Positions 24,921 to 32,620 of a stretch of DNA of 53,597 bases are shown piece by piece (positions within the stretch are counted from its first letter, which is position 1; every line of letters starts with the position of its first letter). The translations under genes were made by a program, and so were the position numbers. The notes beneath the pieces were generated by a model. The model was given only the letters and a program-made list of their open reading frames with translations. It did no database searches and was not told the DNA's origin. The stretch is from Actinoplanes nipponensis (GTDB taxonomy: Bacteria; Actinomycetota; Actinomycetes; Mycobacteriales; Micromonosporaceae), in NCBI RefSeq assembly GCF_016862275.1, contig NZ_BOMQ01000041.1, positions 1 through 53,597 of the forward strand, in the 5' to 3' direction.

Positions 24921-25197
24921 GAGCAAACTCTCCAGAGGTCTCGGGGTCAAAAACCAGTCGAGAGCATAACGCGACCCCCCTCACGCTCCGCTGTCACCCA
25001 AACGAGCCGGCACAAACCCAGGAGAAGAGAAGAAGGAAGCGGAGGCGGAGGGAGAGGCGGAGGGGAGGACAGAGTCCCGACCCCCCCACGATGCCGAGCG
25101 AAGCGACGGCGAGCCACCCACCCAGCGCGAGCAGATCACTCAGCGCGCCCACCGCACCGCGGGGCGTCCGGGGGCTCGGCCCCCGGAGCAGATATGA
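24921..25197. other. Spacer with near-pure purine tract and hairpin, between epimerase operon and tRNA-Leu
   Basis: No gene. Bases 25020-25074 on the plus strand are almost all A and G with only four or five C. The minus strand, in the direction of tRNA-Leu and epimerase transcription, is therefore C/T-rich and G-poor, like a Rho-utilisation site. A 9-bp hairpin TCCGGGGGC/GCCCCCGGA with loop TCG lies at 25167-25187. The epimerase promoter should lie near 24935-25015. Confidence 0.45.
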
Positions 25198-25250
25198 CGA
25201 GACGCCCCCGGTCCGCGCTTTCCGCGGACAGGAGGCGCCCAGGCGTCTCG
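25198..25250 (-). terminator. Terminator hairpin directly after tRNA-Leu
   Basis: The outer stem CGAGACGCC/GGCGTCTCG (25198-25206 with 25242-25250) encloses an inner hairpin GTCCGCG/CGCGGAC (25211-25217 with 25223-25229). It begins one base after the tRNA discriminator, so it also marks the 3' end for tRNA processing. Confidence 0.7.
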
Positions 25251-25333
25251 TGGGGATGGGGGGAGTTGAACCCCCACGTCCTTTCGGACACACGGACCTG
25301 AACCGTGCGCGTCTGCCATTCCGCCACATCCCC
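25251..25333 (-). tRNA. tRNA-Leu, anticodon CAG
   Basis: The 83-nt gene has a 7-bp acceptor stem (GGGGATG with CATCCCC), D-arm start 'TGGCGGAATGGCAGACGC', anticodon stem CACGG/CCGTG around TTCAGGT (anticodon CAG, reads CUG), and a long variable arm with GAAA loop (GTCC-GAAA-GGAC) typical of tRNA-Leu. The T-arm contains GTTCAAC. CCA is not encoded; the discriminator A at 25251 is followed by CGA. CUG is by far the main Leu codon in this DNA. A tRNA-Leu sits at the same place beside fhaA in mycobacteria. Confidence 0.97.
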
Positions 25334-25528
25334 GTGGCATTCAGTTAGCCGGAACAGACTACGCTGTCCCTCGTTACACCGCGAGCAGATACTGCCCGTG
25401 ACGCCAGGGAAGACTAGCACGGCGTCAGGGGACGCAATACGAGGGTCAGGAGCGACCGGCGGCTCTTCGCAGAGATGCGGAAGCGGCGGCCGGATACCAT
25501 CATGTCCTCGGAACCCGAGGAGGAGCCG

Positions 25529-26287
25529 GTGAGCGTGCTGCAGCGCTTTGAGAAGCGGTTGGAAGGCCTGGTCGAGGGTGCCTTCGCGAAGGTGTTCAAG
25601 GGTGTCGTGCACCCGGTGGAGATTCTTAATGCCATGCAGCGGGAGGCCGAGGCGCACAAGGCTATCCTCGCTGGTGGTCGCACCTTGGTGCCGAACCGCT
25701 ACGTGATCGATCTCTCGCCGTACGACCACAGCAGGCTGGCGCCGTACGCCGCCGCACTGGCCCAGGAGCTGGCCCAGTCGCAGGCGGAGTTCATCGGCGA
25801 GCAGGCCTGGACGGTCTACGGCGACGTCATCGTCGAGATCGAGCGCGGTGACGGGCTCGATACCGGCATGTTCCGGGTCACGGCGGAGGTGTACACCGGC
25901 GGCGAGGTCGCCCCGGTGCAACAGCCCGCCTACGACGCGGCGCCGGCGTATTCGCCGTACGACCAGCAGCAGGGTGGCTATCCGCCGCACGGGGGGCACA
26001 ACGGGCGCAACGTCGGCCTGGTCTCCGGCGACGGCCGCACGTACCCGTTGCAGATGGGCTCGACGGTCATCGGCCGTGGGGACCAGGCGAATCTGCGCCT
26101 GCCGGACGTCGGCATCTCGCGGCGTCACGCCCGGCTGGACTACGACGGCAGCCAGGTCGTGCTGACCGACCTGGGTTCGACGAACGGCACGATGGTCAAC
26201 GGTCAGCGCGTGTCGGCCGTGGCGCTCAACCCGGGCGACATGATCCAGTTGGGGACGACCACCCTCACGTTCCGAGTGGACGGCTAG
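25529..26287 (+). CDS. fhaA: FHA-domain protein FhaA (DUF3662 + FHA)
   Basis: 252 aa from GTG 25529 ('SVLQRFEKRLEGLVEGAFAK'), directly after GAGGAGGAG; ATG 25502 is an alternative that adds nine residues. Residues 1-115 are the DUF3662 domain. About 115-165 form a Pro/Tyr/Gln-rich linker. About 170-250 form the FHA domain with the phosphothreonine-binding signature 'IGRGDQANLRLPDVGISRRH' followed by 'LTDLGSTNGTMVNG'. In mycobacteria FhaA binds phosphorylated MviN/MurJ and is a PknB target controlling peptidoglycan synthesis. It is first in the fhaA-pknB operon. The linker here is short compared with the mycobacterial protein. Confidence 0.95.
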   Translation: MSVLQRFEKRLEGLVEGAFAKVFKGVVHPVEILNAMQREAEAHKAILAGGRTLVPNRYVIDLSPYDHSRLAPYAAALAQELAQSQAEFIGEQAWTVYGDVIVEIERGDGLDTGMFRVTAEVYTGGEVAPVQQPAYDAAPAYSPYDQQQGGYPPHGGHNGRNVGLVSGDGRTYPLQMGSTVIGRGDQANLRLPDVGISRRHARLDYDGSQVVLTDLGSTNGTMVNGQRVSAVALNPGDMIQLGTTTLTFRVDG

Positions 26288-26292
26288 GCACC

Positions 26293-26775
26293 TTGCCAGA
26301 ATTTGTCCTCACCGTCGCCCGCTTCGGCTTCCTGATCCTGCTGTGGATCTTCGTGTTCACAGTGGTGGGAGTCATCCGCAAGGATCTCTTCGCCGGGGTC
26401 CGGTCCAAGAGCCTGGTCGCCTCGCCCCGGGGCGTAGGCGGCGTGGTGCCGCAGGGCCGGCCGGCGAAGGCGAAGCGGGGCAAGGCGGCCCGGCAGCTCG
26501 TGGTGACCGCCGGCCAGCTGGCCGGCACCCGGATCACGCTCGGTGAGGCTCAAATCACTATCGGGCGGGCGGAGGACTCGACGCTGGTCATCACGGACGA
26601 CTTCGCGTCGGCCCGGCACGCCCGGCTCGTGCCGCGGGACGGGCAGTGGTTCGTCGAGGACCTCGGCTCGACGAACGGCACCTATCTCGATCGCGGTAAG
26701 GTCTCCGGACCTACTCCCGTCCCCCTTGGCGTGCCGATCCGGATCGGCCGCACTTCACTCGAGTTACGGCCATGA
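26293..26775 (+). CDS. fhaB: Membrane-anchored FHA protein FhaB (FipA)
   Basis: 160 aa from TTG 26293, five bases after the fhaA stop. An N-terminal membrane helix (residues about 6-28, 'ARFGFLILLWIFVFTVVGVI') is followed by a basic linker and an FHA domain ('ITIGRAEDSTLVITDDFASA', 'RHARLVPR', 'DLGSTNGTYL'). The mycobacterial counterpart links FtsZ/FtsQ with PknA-dependent phosphorylation at division sites. It overlaps pstP by four bases (ATGA). Confidence 0.95.
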   Translation: MPEFVLTVARFGFLILLWIFVFTVVGVIRKDLFAGVRSKSLVASPRGVGGVVPQGRPAKAKRGKAARQLVVTAGQLAGTRITLGEAQITIGRAEDSTLVITDDFASARHARLVPRDGQWFVEDLGSTNGTYLDRGKVSGPTPVPLGVPIRIGRTSLELRP

Positions 26776-28199
26776 CCCTGACCCTGCGCTACGCCGCCCA
26801 GAGCGACCGCGGTCTGATCCGAGACGGAAACCAAGACTCCGTCTACGCCGGACCGCGGCTCCTTGCCGTCGCCGACGGCATGGGCGGCATGGCCGCCGGT
26901 GACGTCGCCAGCAACATCGTGATCGCGGCCATGGCCCCGCTCGACGAGGACGTCCCCGGCGATGCGCTGGTCGACGCCCTCCGGCACGCCGTGGGCACGG
27001 CCAACCAGACCCTGCGGGACACCGTCGACGCCAATCCGCACCTGGAGGGGATGGGCACGACGCTGACCGCGGTCCTCTTCTCCGGCAGCAAGATCGGCAT
27101 GGTGCACATCGGCGACTCGCGCGCCTACATGCTGCGCCACGGGGAGTTCGCCCAGATCACCAAGGACGACACCTACGTCCAGATGCTGGTGGACGAGGGC
27201 CGGATCAGCCCGGAGGAGGCGAGCAGCCACCCGCAGCGGTCGCTGCTCACCCGCGCGCTCGACGGCCGGGACATCGACCCGGAGTATTCGGTGCGCCAGG
27301 TCCTCAAGGGCGACCGCTACCTCATCTGCAGCGACGGCCTGTCCGGCGTGGTCAGCGCCGAGACCATCGGCGAGAGCATGCGCGACATCCAGGACCCGCA
27401 GGCCTGCGTGGAGCGGCTCGTGCAGCTCGCCCTGCGCGGCGGCGGCCCGGACAACATCACCGTGGTGGTCGCCGACGCGACCGACGCGGACATCGTCGAG
27501 CAGGCCCCGATCGTCGGCGGCGCGGCCGCCCGGGACCGCGGCAACTCGACAGTCGCGGACGCCTCCAGCGCCGCGGCCCGCGCGGCGGCCCTGCAGTCGC
27601 CGCCGCGGCCGGCGCAGCCCGGACCGGCGTACGACCGGGACGAGCCCGACCCGCAGCCCAAGCGCCATCCGGTACGCACGAGCCTGTTGCTGCTCCTGCT
27701 GCTCGGCATCCTCGGCGGCGGCCTGTACCTGGGCTGGCAGTACACCCAGAAGCAGTACTACGTCGGCGCGACCGAGCAGGGCCAGCTCGCGATCTTCCGG
27801 GGCGTGCCCGGCCAGATCGCGGGCCTCGACCTCTCCAGCGTTCACGAGACCAGCCCGGCGCGCCTGGACGACCTCACCTCGGTCGCCCAGGACCGGGTCA
27901 AGCAGGGCATCCACGCGGCCAATCAGCCCGACGCCCAGCGGATGCTGCAGGAGCTGACCAGCGACGAGCCGTCCAACCCGAACCTGAAGCCGATCTGCGT
28001 GGCCGGCAGCGCCGCGCCGACGACGCCGGAGCCGGTGCTCCCGTCCGGCGAGCCGTCCGCGGCCGGGAAGACGTCGTCTCCCGGCCGGCCCACCTCCTCG
28101 TCGGCGTCGGCCCTCACGCCGACCTCCACGCCGGACGCCCAGCCCTCGGAGTCTGCCCCGCCGGTCGTCGACCCGGTCGGGTGCCGGCCCGTCGACTGA
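26772..28199 (+). CDS. pstP: PP2C-type Ser/Thr phosphatase PstP
   Basis: 475 aa. Residues 1-235 are the PPM phosphatase domain with metal-binding motifs 'GLIRDGNQDSVY', 'VADGMGGMAAGD', 'VHIGDSRAYML', 'ICSDGLSGV' and 'GGPDNITVVVAD'. An Ala-rich linker leads to a transmembrane helix (about 302-322, 'SLLLLLLLGILGGGLYLGW'), then an extracellular domain and a Ser/Thr/Pro-rich tail. It dephosphorylates PknA/PknB and their substrates. It is translationally coupled to fhaB and lies upstream of rodA. Confidence 0.96.
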   Translation: MTLTLRYAAQSDRGLIRDGNQDSVYAGPRLLAVADGMGGMAAGDVASNIVIAAMAPLDEDVPGDALVDALRHAVGTANQTLRDTVDANPHLEGMGTTLTAVLFSGSKIGMVHIGDSRAYMLRHGEFAQITKDDTYVQMLVDEGRISPEEASSHPQRSLLTRALDGRDIDPEYSVRQVLKGDRYLICSDGLSGVVSAETIGESMRDIQDPQACVERLVQLALRGGGPDNITVVVADATDADIVEQAPIVGGAAARDRGNSTVADASSAAARAAALQSPPRPAQPGPAYDRDEPDPQPKRHPVRTSLLLLLLLGILGGGLYLGWQYTQKQYYVGATEQGQLAIFRGVPGQIAGLDLSSVHETSPARLDDLTSVAQDRVKQGIHAANQPDAQRMLQELTSDEPSNPNLKPICVAGSAAPTTPEPVLPSGEPSAAGKTSSPGRPTSSSASALTPTSTPDAQPSESAPPVVDPVGCRPVD

Positions 28200-28231
28200 G
28201 CGTCCGCTCACCGAAGTCTGGGGACTCCTTC

Positions 28232-29734
28232 TTGACCGCGCCCGCCCTTCCGGCTCCCACACCCGCGACCACGGGTGAGATGCCGCGTGTCCCGGGCACG
28301 AGGACGGGCCGCAACGCGGAGCTGGGCCTGCTCGCGCTGGCGATGATCATCGTGGCGGCGTACGGCGCCACGGTGGAGGCCAACCAGTTCGACAAGCTCA
28401 CGCCGACCTTCTGGGTGCCGGCCGCGCTGCTCAGCGTCCTGTTCCTCGCCCTGCACCTGGTGGTCCGCTTCACCGCGCTGCACGCCGACCCGGTGCTGAT
28501 CCCGACGGTGGCGCTGATCAACGGCCTCGGCGTCGGGTTCCTGCGCCGGCTGGATCTGGCCAAGTCGATCGCCGAGAAGCAGCCCGAGCCGGGCATCTTC
28601 GCCGGGGTGGGCGGCCGTCAGCTCGCCTGGACGCTGGTCGCCCTGGTGCTGGCCGCGGTGCTGCTGCTGGTCGTGCGCGACCACAAGGCCGTCTCGCGGT
28701 ACGCGTACACGCTGGGCCTGGTCGGTATCGTCCTGGTGATGATCCCGGCCGTGCTGCCGGGCCGGTTCTCCGAGATCAACGGGGCCAAGCTGTGGATCAA
28801 GATCGGCGGCTTCTCGATCCAGCCCGGTGAGTTCGCCAAGCTGGCGCTGGTCTCCTTCTTCGCCTACTACCTGGTCCGCAAGCGCGAGGTGCTGTCGCTG
28901 GCCAGCCGCCGGGTGCTCGGCATCGACTTCCCCCGCGGCCGCGACCTCGGCCCGGTCATCACCGTGTGGCTGCTCTCGCTGCTGGTCCTGGTCTTCGAGA
29001 AGGACCTGGGCACCGCGCTGCTCTACTTCGGCCTGTTCGTGGTGACCCTCTACGTCGCCACGGAACGGGTCAGTTGGCTGCTCATCGGCCTGGTCATGTT
29101 CTTCGGCGGCGTCTACGTGGCGTACCTGCTCGGCGCGTCGGTCGGCGGCCCGTTCGCTAACTTCTACGACCGGGCCACCGTCTGGCTGCACCCGTTCGAC
29201 GCGGAGAACTACAACCGGATCGGCGGCAGCTATCAGCTGGTCCAGGGCCTGCTCGGGCTGGGCACCGGCGGGCTGTTCGGCACCGGGCCGGGCGCCGGTT
29301 CGCCCGGTTTCGTGCCGGAGGTGCGCAACGACTTCATCTTCGCCGGCATGGGCGAGGAGATCGGCCTGTTCGGCCTGTCCGCGCTGCTGGTCTGCTACCT
29401 GCTGATCGTCGAGCGCGGCCTGCGGGCGGCCCTCGGGGTGCGGGACTCCTTCGGCAAGCTGGTCGCCGGTGGCCTCGCGTTCACCCTGGGGTTGCAGGTC
29501 TTCGTCATCCTGGGTGGCATCACCGGGCTGATCCCGCTGACCGGCCAGACCACGCCGTTCCTGTCCTCCGGAGGTTCGTCGCTCATGGCGAACTGGCTGC
29601 TCATCGCGATGCTGCTGCGGATCTCCGATGCCGGTCGCCGGCCGGCGGCGGCCGGGCCGGCGGCTCAACCGGGTGGACCGAAGCAACCGCCCGCCCAGCT
29701 CCACGGCGCCATGACGGAGGTGATCAAGCCGTGA
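28232..29734 (+). CDS. rodA: RodA/FtsW-family SEDS peptidoglycan glycosyltransferase
   Basis: 500 aa from TTG 28232, seven bases after GGGGA. GTG 28181 would overlap pstP and has no such site. Ten or so membrane helices carry SEDS-family motifs, for example 'GLGTGGLFGTGPGAGSPGFV', 'PEVRNDFIFAGMGEEIG' and 'TPFLSSGGSSLMANW'. SEDS proteins polymerise lipid II in partnership with a class B PBP, here the overlapping pbpA gene. The enzyme drives elongation or apical growth. Confidence 0.96.
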   Translation: MTAPALPAPTPATTGEMPRVPGTRTGRNAELGLLALAMIIVAAYGATVEANQFDKLTPTFWVPAALLSVLFLALHLVVRFTALHADPVLIPTVALINGLGVGFLRRLDLAKSIAEKQPEPGIFAGVGGRQLAWTLVALVLAAVLLLVVRDHKAVSRYAYTLGLVGIVLVMIPAVLPGRFSEINGAKLWIKIGGFSIQPGEFAKLALVSFFAYYLVRKREVLSLASRRVLGIDFPRGRDLGPVITVWLLSLLVLVFEKDLGTALLYFGLFVVTLYVATERVSWLLIGLVMFFGGVYVAYLLGASVGGPFANFYDRATVWLHPFDAENYNRIGGSYQLVQGLLGLGTGGLFGTGPGAGSPGFVPEVRNDFIFAGMGEEIGLFGLSALLVCYLLIVERGLRAALGVRDSFGKLVAGGLAFTLGLQVFVILGGITGLIPLTGQTTPFLSSGGSSLMANWLLIAMLLRISDAGRRPAAAGPAAQPGGPKQPPAQLHGAMTEVIKP

Positions 29735-31233
29735 ACGCACCCCTGCGCAAGGCCGGCGTGGTCATCCTCGTCCTGTTCGGTCTGCTCTTCGCCAACCTGA
29801 ACTGGGTACAGGGCTACAAGGCGGACGCCTACCGCACCAGCGACTACAACGGCCGCGTCACCGTCGCCGAATATGAAGTGCCCCGCGGGGTCGTCGAGGC
29901 CGACGGGCAGGCGCTCGCCCAGAACAAGCTGACCGACGACACCCTGAAGTACCTCCGGCAGTATCCGGAGAAGCAGGTCTACGCCCCGATCGTGGGCTAC
30001 AAGCCGGTGAACATCGCCGAGGTGGGCATCGAGCGCACCGAGAACGAGTTCCTCTCCGGCGCCAGCGACAAGCTCTTCGCCGACCGGGTCAGCGCCATGT
30101 TCACCGGCGACAAGGCCGGCGGCGGCAACGTCGTGCTCTCGATCAAGACCAAGGCGCAGGAGACGGCCTGGAAGCAGCTGACCAACAACCAGGGCGGCGC
30201 CAAGAAGGGCTCGGCGATCGCGATCGACCCGCGTACCGGCGCGATCCAGGCGATGGCCTCCTTCCCCAGCTACGACCCGAACCCGCTGGCCAGCCACGAC
30301 GTCAAGGCCGCGGCCGCGGCGTACAACGAGCTGAACAAGGACAAGGACAAGCCGCTGCTGAACCGTGCGCTGTCCGAGACCTACCCGCCCGGCTCCACCT
30401 TCAAGGTGATCATCTCGGCCGCCGCCTTGCAGAACGGGTACACCCAGACCAGCGAGATCAAAGCCGGCACGAGCTACACCGCCCCCGGCTCCGGCGCGCC
30501 GATCCGCAACTCCGAGGACCAGACCTGTCCCGGCGCGGTGGTCACCCTCAAGGAGGCGCTGACCGACAGCTGCAACACCGGCTACGCGCAGCTGGGCGTG
30601 GCGCTGGGCGGCGACAAGGTCAAGAAGGCGGCCCGGGACTGGGGCTTCGAGCAGGACGACCTGACGGTCGGCAACCTCGAGGGCTCGGGACTGCCGGTCG
30701 CGGCCAGCCGTACCGGTGAGATCAAGAACCCGGACGGCAGCACCGACCAGGCCGGGCTCGCCCAGTCGTCGATCGGGCAGAAGGACGTCCGGATGACGAC
30801 GCTCGAGGGTGCGCTGATCGCGGCGACGGTGGCCAACGGCGGCCGGCAGATGCGGCCGTACCTGGTCCAGCAGCTGCTCAGCCCCGACCGGCGGCCGATC
30901 TACAACGCCGCGCCGCAGACGCTGCGCACGCCGGTCAACGGCGAAGTGGCCGGCGACCTGCGCGAGATGATGGTCAGCGTCGTCGAGAACGGCACCGGCC
31001 GGCGCGCCAAGATCAGCGGCTTCGAGGTGGGCGGCAAGACCGGCACGGCGCAGAACGCGACCGGCGCCGACAACCACGGCTGGTTCATCGGCTTCGCGTT
31101 CAACGACAAGGGCGAGGCAGTCTCGGCGGCCTGCGTCATGCTGGAGAACGTCCCCGGCGATCATCCGAGTGCCGAGGCGGCCCGGATCGCCGGGCTCATC
31201 ATGAAGGCCGCGGCGGGCCGGGGAGGGGACTGA
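29731..31233 (+). CDS. pbpA: Class B penicillin-binding protein PbpA (transpeptidase)
   Basis: 500 aa. The GTG overlaps the rodA stop by four bases (GTGA). A short cytoplasmic tail and one membrane helix (residues about 8-25) precede a dimerisation region and the transpeptidase domain. Catalytic motifs are S222-T-F-K (within 'PPGSTFKVI'), S280-C-N and K436-T-G ('VGGKTGTAQ'). It crosslinks peptidoglycan made by the partner RodA. The order rodA-pbpA-pknA-pknB is the conserved actinobacterial arrangement. Confidence 0.96.
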   Translation: MNAPLRKAGVVILVLFGLLFANLNWVQGYKADAYRTSDYNGRVTVAEYEVPRGVVEADGQALAQNKLTDDTLKYLRQYPEKQVYAPIVGYKPVNIAEVGIERTENEFLSGASDKLFADRVSAMFTGDKAGGGNVVLSIKTKAQETAWKQLTNNQGGAKKGSAIAIDPRTGAIQAMASFPSYDPNPLASHDVKAAAAAYNELNKDKDKPLLNRALSETYPPGSTFKVIISAAALQNGYTQTSEIKAGTSYTAPGSGAPIRNSEDQTCPGAVVTLKEALTDSCNTGYAQLGVALGGDKVKKAARDWGFEQDDLTVGNLEGSGLPVAASRTGEIKNPDGSTDQAGLAQSSIGQKDVRMTTLEGALIAATVANGGRQMRPYLVQQLLSPDRRPIYNAAPQTLRTPVNGEVAGDLREMMVSVVENGTGRRAKISGFEVGGKTGTAQNATGADNHGWFIGFAFNDKGEAVSAACVMLENVPGDHPSAEAARIAGLIMKAAAGRGGD

Positions 31234-31234
31234 G

Positions 31235-32620
31235 ATGATCAGCCCTGGGGTCACCCTCGGCGGCCGGTACCGCTTGGACGAGCGGATCGCCGGCGGCGGC
31301 ATGGGCGACGTGTGGCGCGGCACCGACGAGGTGCTGGGCCGGACGGTCGCCGTCAAGATCCTGCTCCCGGCCCTGCTCGACGAGCCCGGCTTCGCCGAGC
31401 GGTTCCGCGGCGAGGCCCGGACCATGGCCACGATCAACCACCCCGGGGTGGTCGACGTCTACGACTACGGCAGCGACCAGCAGCTCGCCTTCCTGGTCAT
31501 GGAGTACGTCGAGGGCGACGCGCTGTCGCGCACGCTGAGCCGGGTCGGCCGGCTGACCCCGGCCCGCACCATGGCGCTGGTCGCCCAGGCCGCCGACGCG
31601 CTGCAGGCCGCGCACGCGAACGGCATCGTGCACCGCGACGTCAAGCCCGGAAACCTCCTGGTACGCCCGAACGGCACGCTCGTGCTGACCGACTTCGGCA
31701 TCGCCCGCTCGGCCCTGGTCGGGCAGCTCACCGTGGCCGGCTCGGTGCTCGGCACCGCCTCCTACATCTCCCCGGAGCAGGCCTCGGGCGCGGTCGCCAC
31801 GGCCGCCTCGGACGTGTACGCCCTCGGCGTGGTCGCCTATCAGTGCCTGTCCGGGCACCGGCCGTTCGACGGCGCGACGCCCATCGAGATCGCCATGAAG
31901 CACGTCCGGGACACCCCGCGACCGCTGCCCGCCGACATCCCGCCGGCCGTACGGGCCATCGTGGACCGGGCTCTGGCCAAGGACCCGGGCGCCCGCTGGC
32001 CCACCGCCTCGGCGATGGCCGCCGTGGCCCGGCAGGCCGCCTCCTCGCTCACCACCCAGGTGCAGCAGCCGGCGGTGAACGGCTCGGCCCCGGTCGGCCG
32101 CCCGCAGTCCGGTGGCCCGGCGATGAACCGGCCGCAGTCCGGTGGCCCGGTGGTGGCCAACCGGCCGCACTCCGGGGCGCCCGCCTCCGGCCCGCCCGGG
32201 CACCCCGTCTCCGGCCAGGCCCGCCCGCCGTACCCGCCGGTGCCGCGGCCGGTGTCCGGGTCCCAGGCGCGCGGCGCGGCGTCCGTGCCGTCCGGGCAGC
32301 CGCCGTACAGGCATCCCTCGGCGCCGCCGATGCAGCAGCCGCCGATGCAGGCCGGCAAGCAGCCGGAGGGCTCCGGCGGACGACAGGTGCTGATCGTGCT
32401 GGCCGTCGTGCTGGGGCTGCTCGTCCTGCTGTGCGCCGGGGTCATCTCGTTCCTGATCAAGCAGGGCAACACCGCGATGGGCGGGAGCGGGCCGCGGGCC
32501 ACCGTCGTGCAGGCGGCTCCGCTCGAGCCACGGGCGCCGGTGGCGTCGTACCGTCTTACGAAGCAGGCTGCCGCTCCGCTCAGCCTGACCCACGCGACCG
32601 AAGGACGACAGACGCTATGA
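31235..32620 (+). CDS. pknA: Ser/Thr protein kinase PknA
   Basis: 461 aa; GGAGGGGAC just before the ATG overlaps the end of pbpA. The Hanks-type kinase domain covers residues 1-275: glycine loop 'GGGMGDVW', K41, H133-R-D135 ('HRDVKPGN') and D153-F-G. A Pro/Gly/Ser-rich juxtamembrane linker with repeated 'RPQSGGP' leads to a transmembrane helix (about 383-407) and only about 50 extracellular residues without PASTA domains, as in PknA. It acts in growth and division with PknB. It overlaps pknB by four bases. Confidence 0.95.
   Translation: MISPGVTLGGRYRLDERIAGGGMGDVWRGTDEVLGRTVAVKILLPALLDEPGFAERFRGEARTMATINHPGVVDVYDYGSDQQLAFLVMEYVEGDALSRTLSRVGRLTPARTMALVAQAADALQAAHANGIVHRDVKPGNLLVRPNGTLVLTDFGIARSALVGQLTVAGSVLGTASYISPEQASGAVATAASDVYALGVVAYQCLSGHRPFDGATPIEIAMKHVRDTPRPLPADIPPAVRAIVDRALAKDPGARWPTASAMAAVARQAASSLTTQVQQPAVNGSAPVGRPQSGGPAMNRPQSGGPVVANRPHSGAPASGPPGHPVSGQARPPYPPVPRPVSGSQARGAASVPSGQPPYRHPSAPPMQQPPMQAGKQPEGSGGRQVLIVLAVVLGLLVLLCAGVISFLIKQGNTAMGGSGPRATVVQAAPLEPRAPVASYRLTKQAAAPLSLTHATEGRQTL

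Noticed and set aside
23044..24984. A 646-codon frame suggesting a fused epimerase-glycosyltransferase
   Set aside because: The N-terminal half is an out-of-frame shadow of the epimerase; the transferase starts at GTG 23850, overlapping the epimerase stop.
31312..32616. Kinase-like giant protein formed by the open frame upstream of pknB
   Set aside because: The upstream part is the shadow of pknA; PknB begins at ATG 32617 with the normal kinase start and a four-base overlap.
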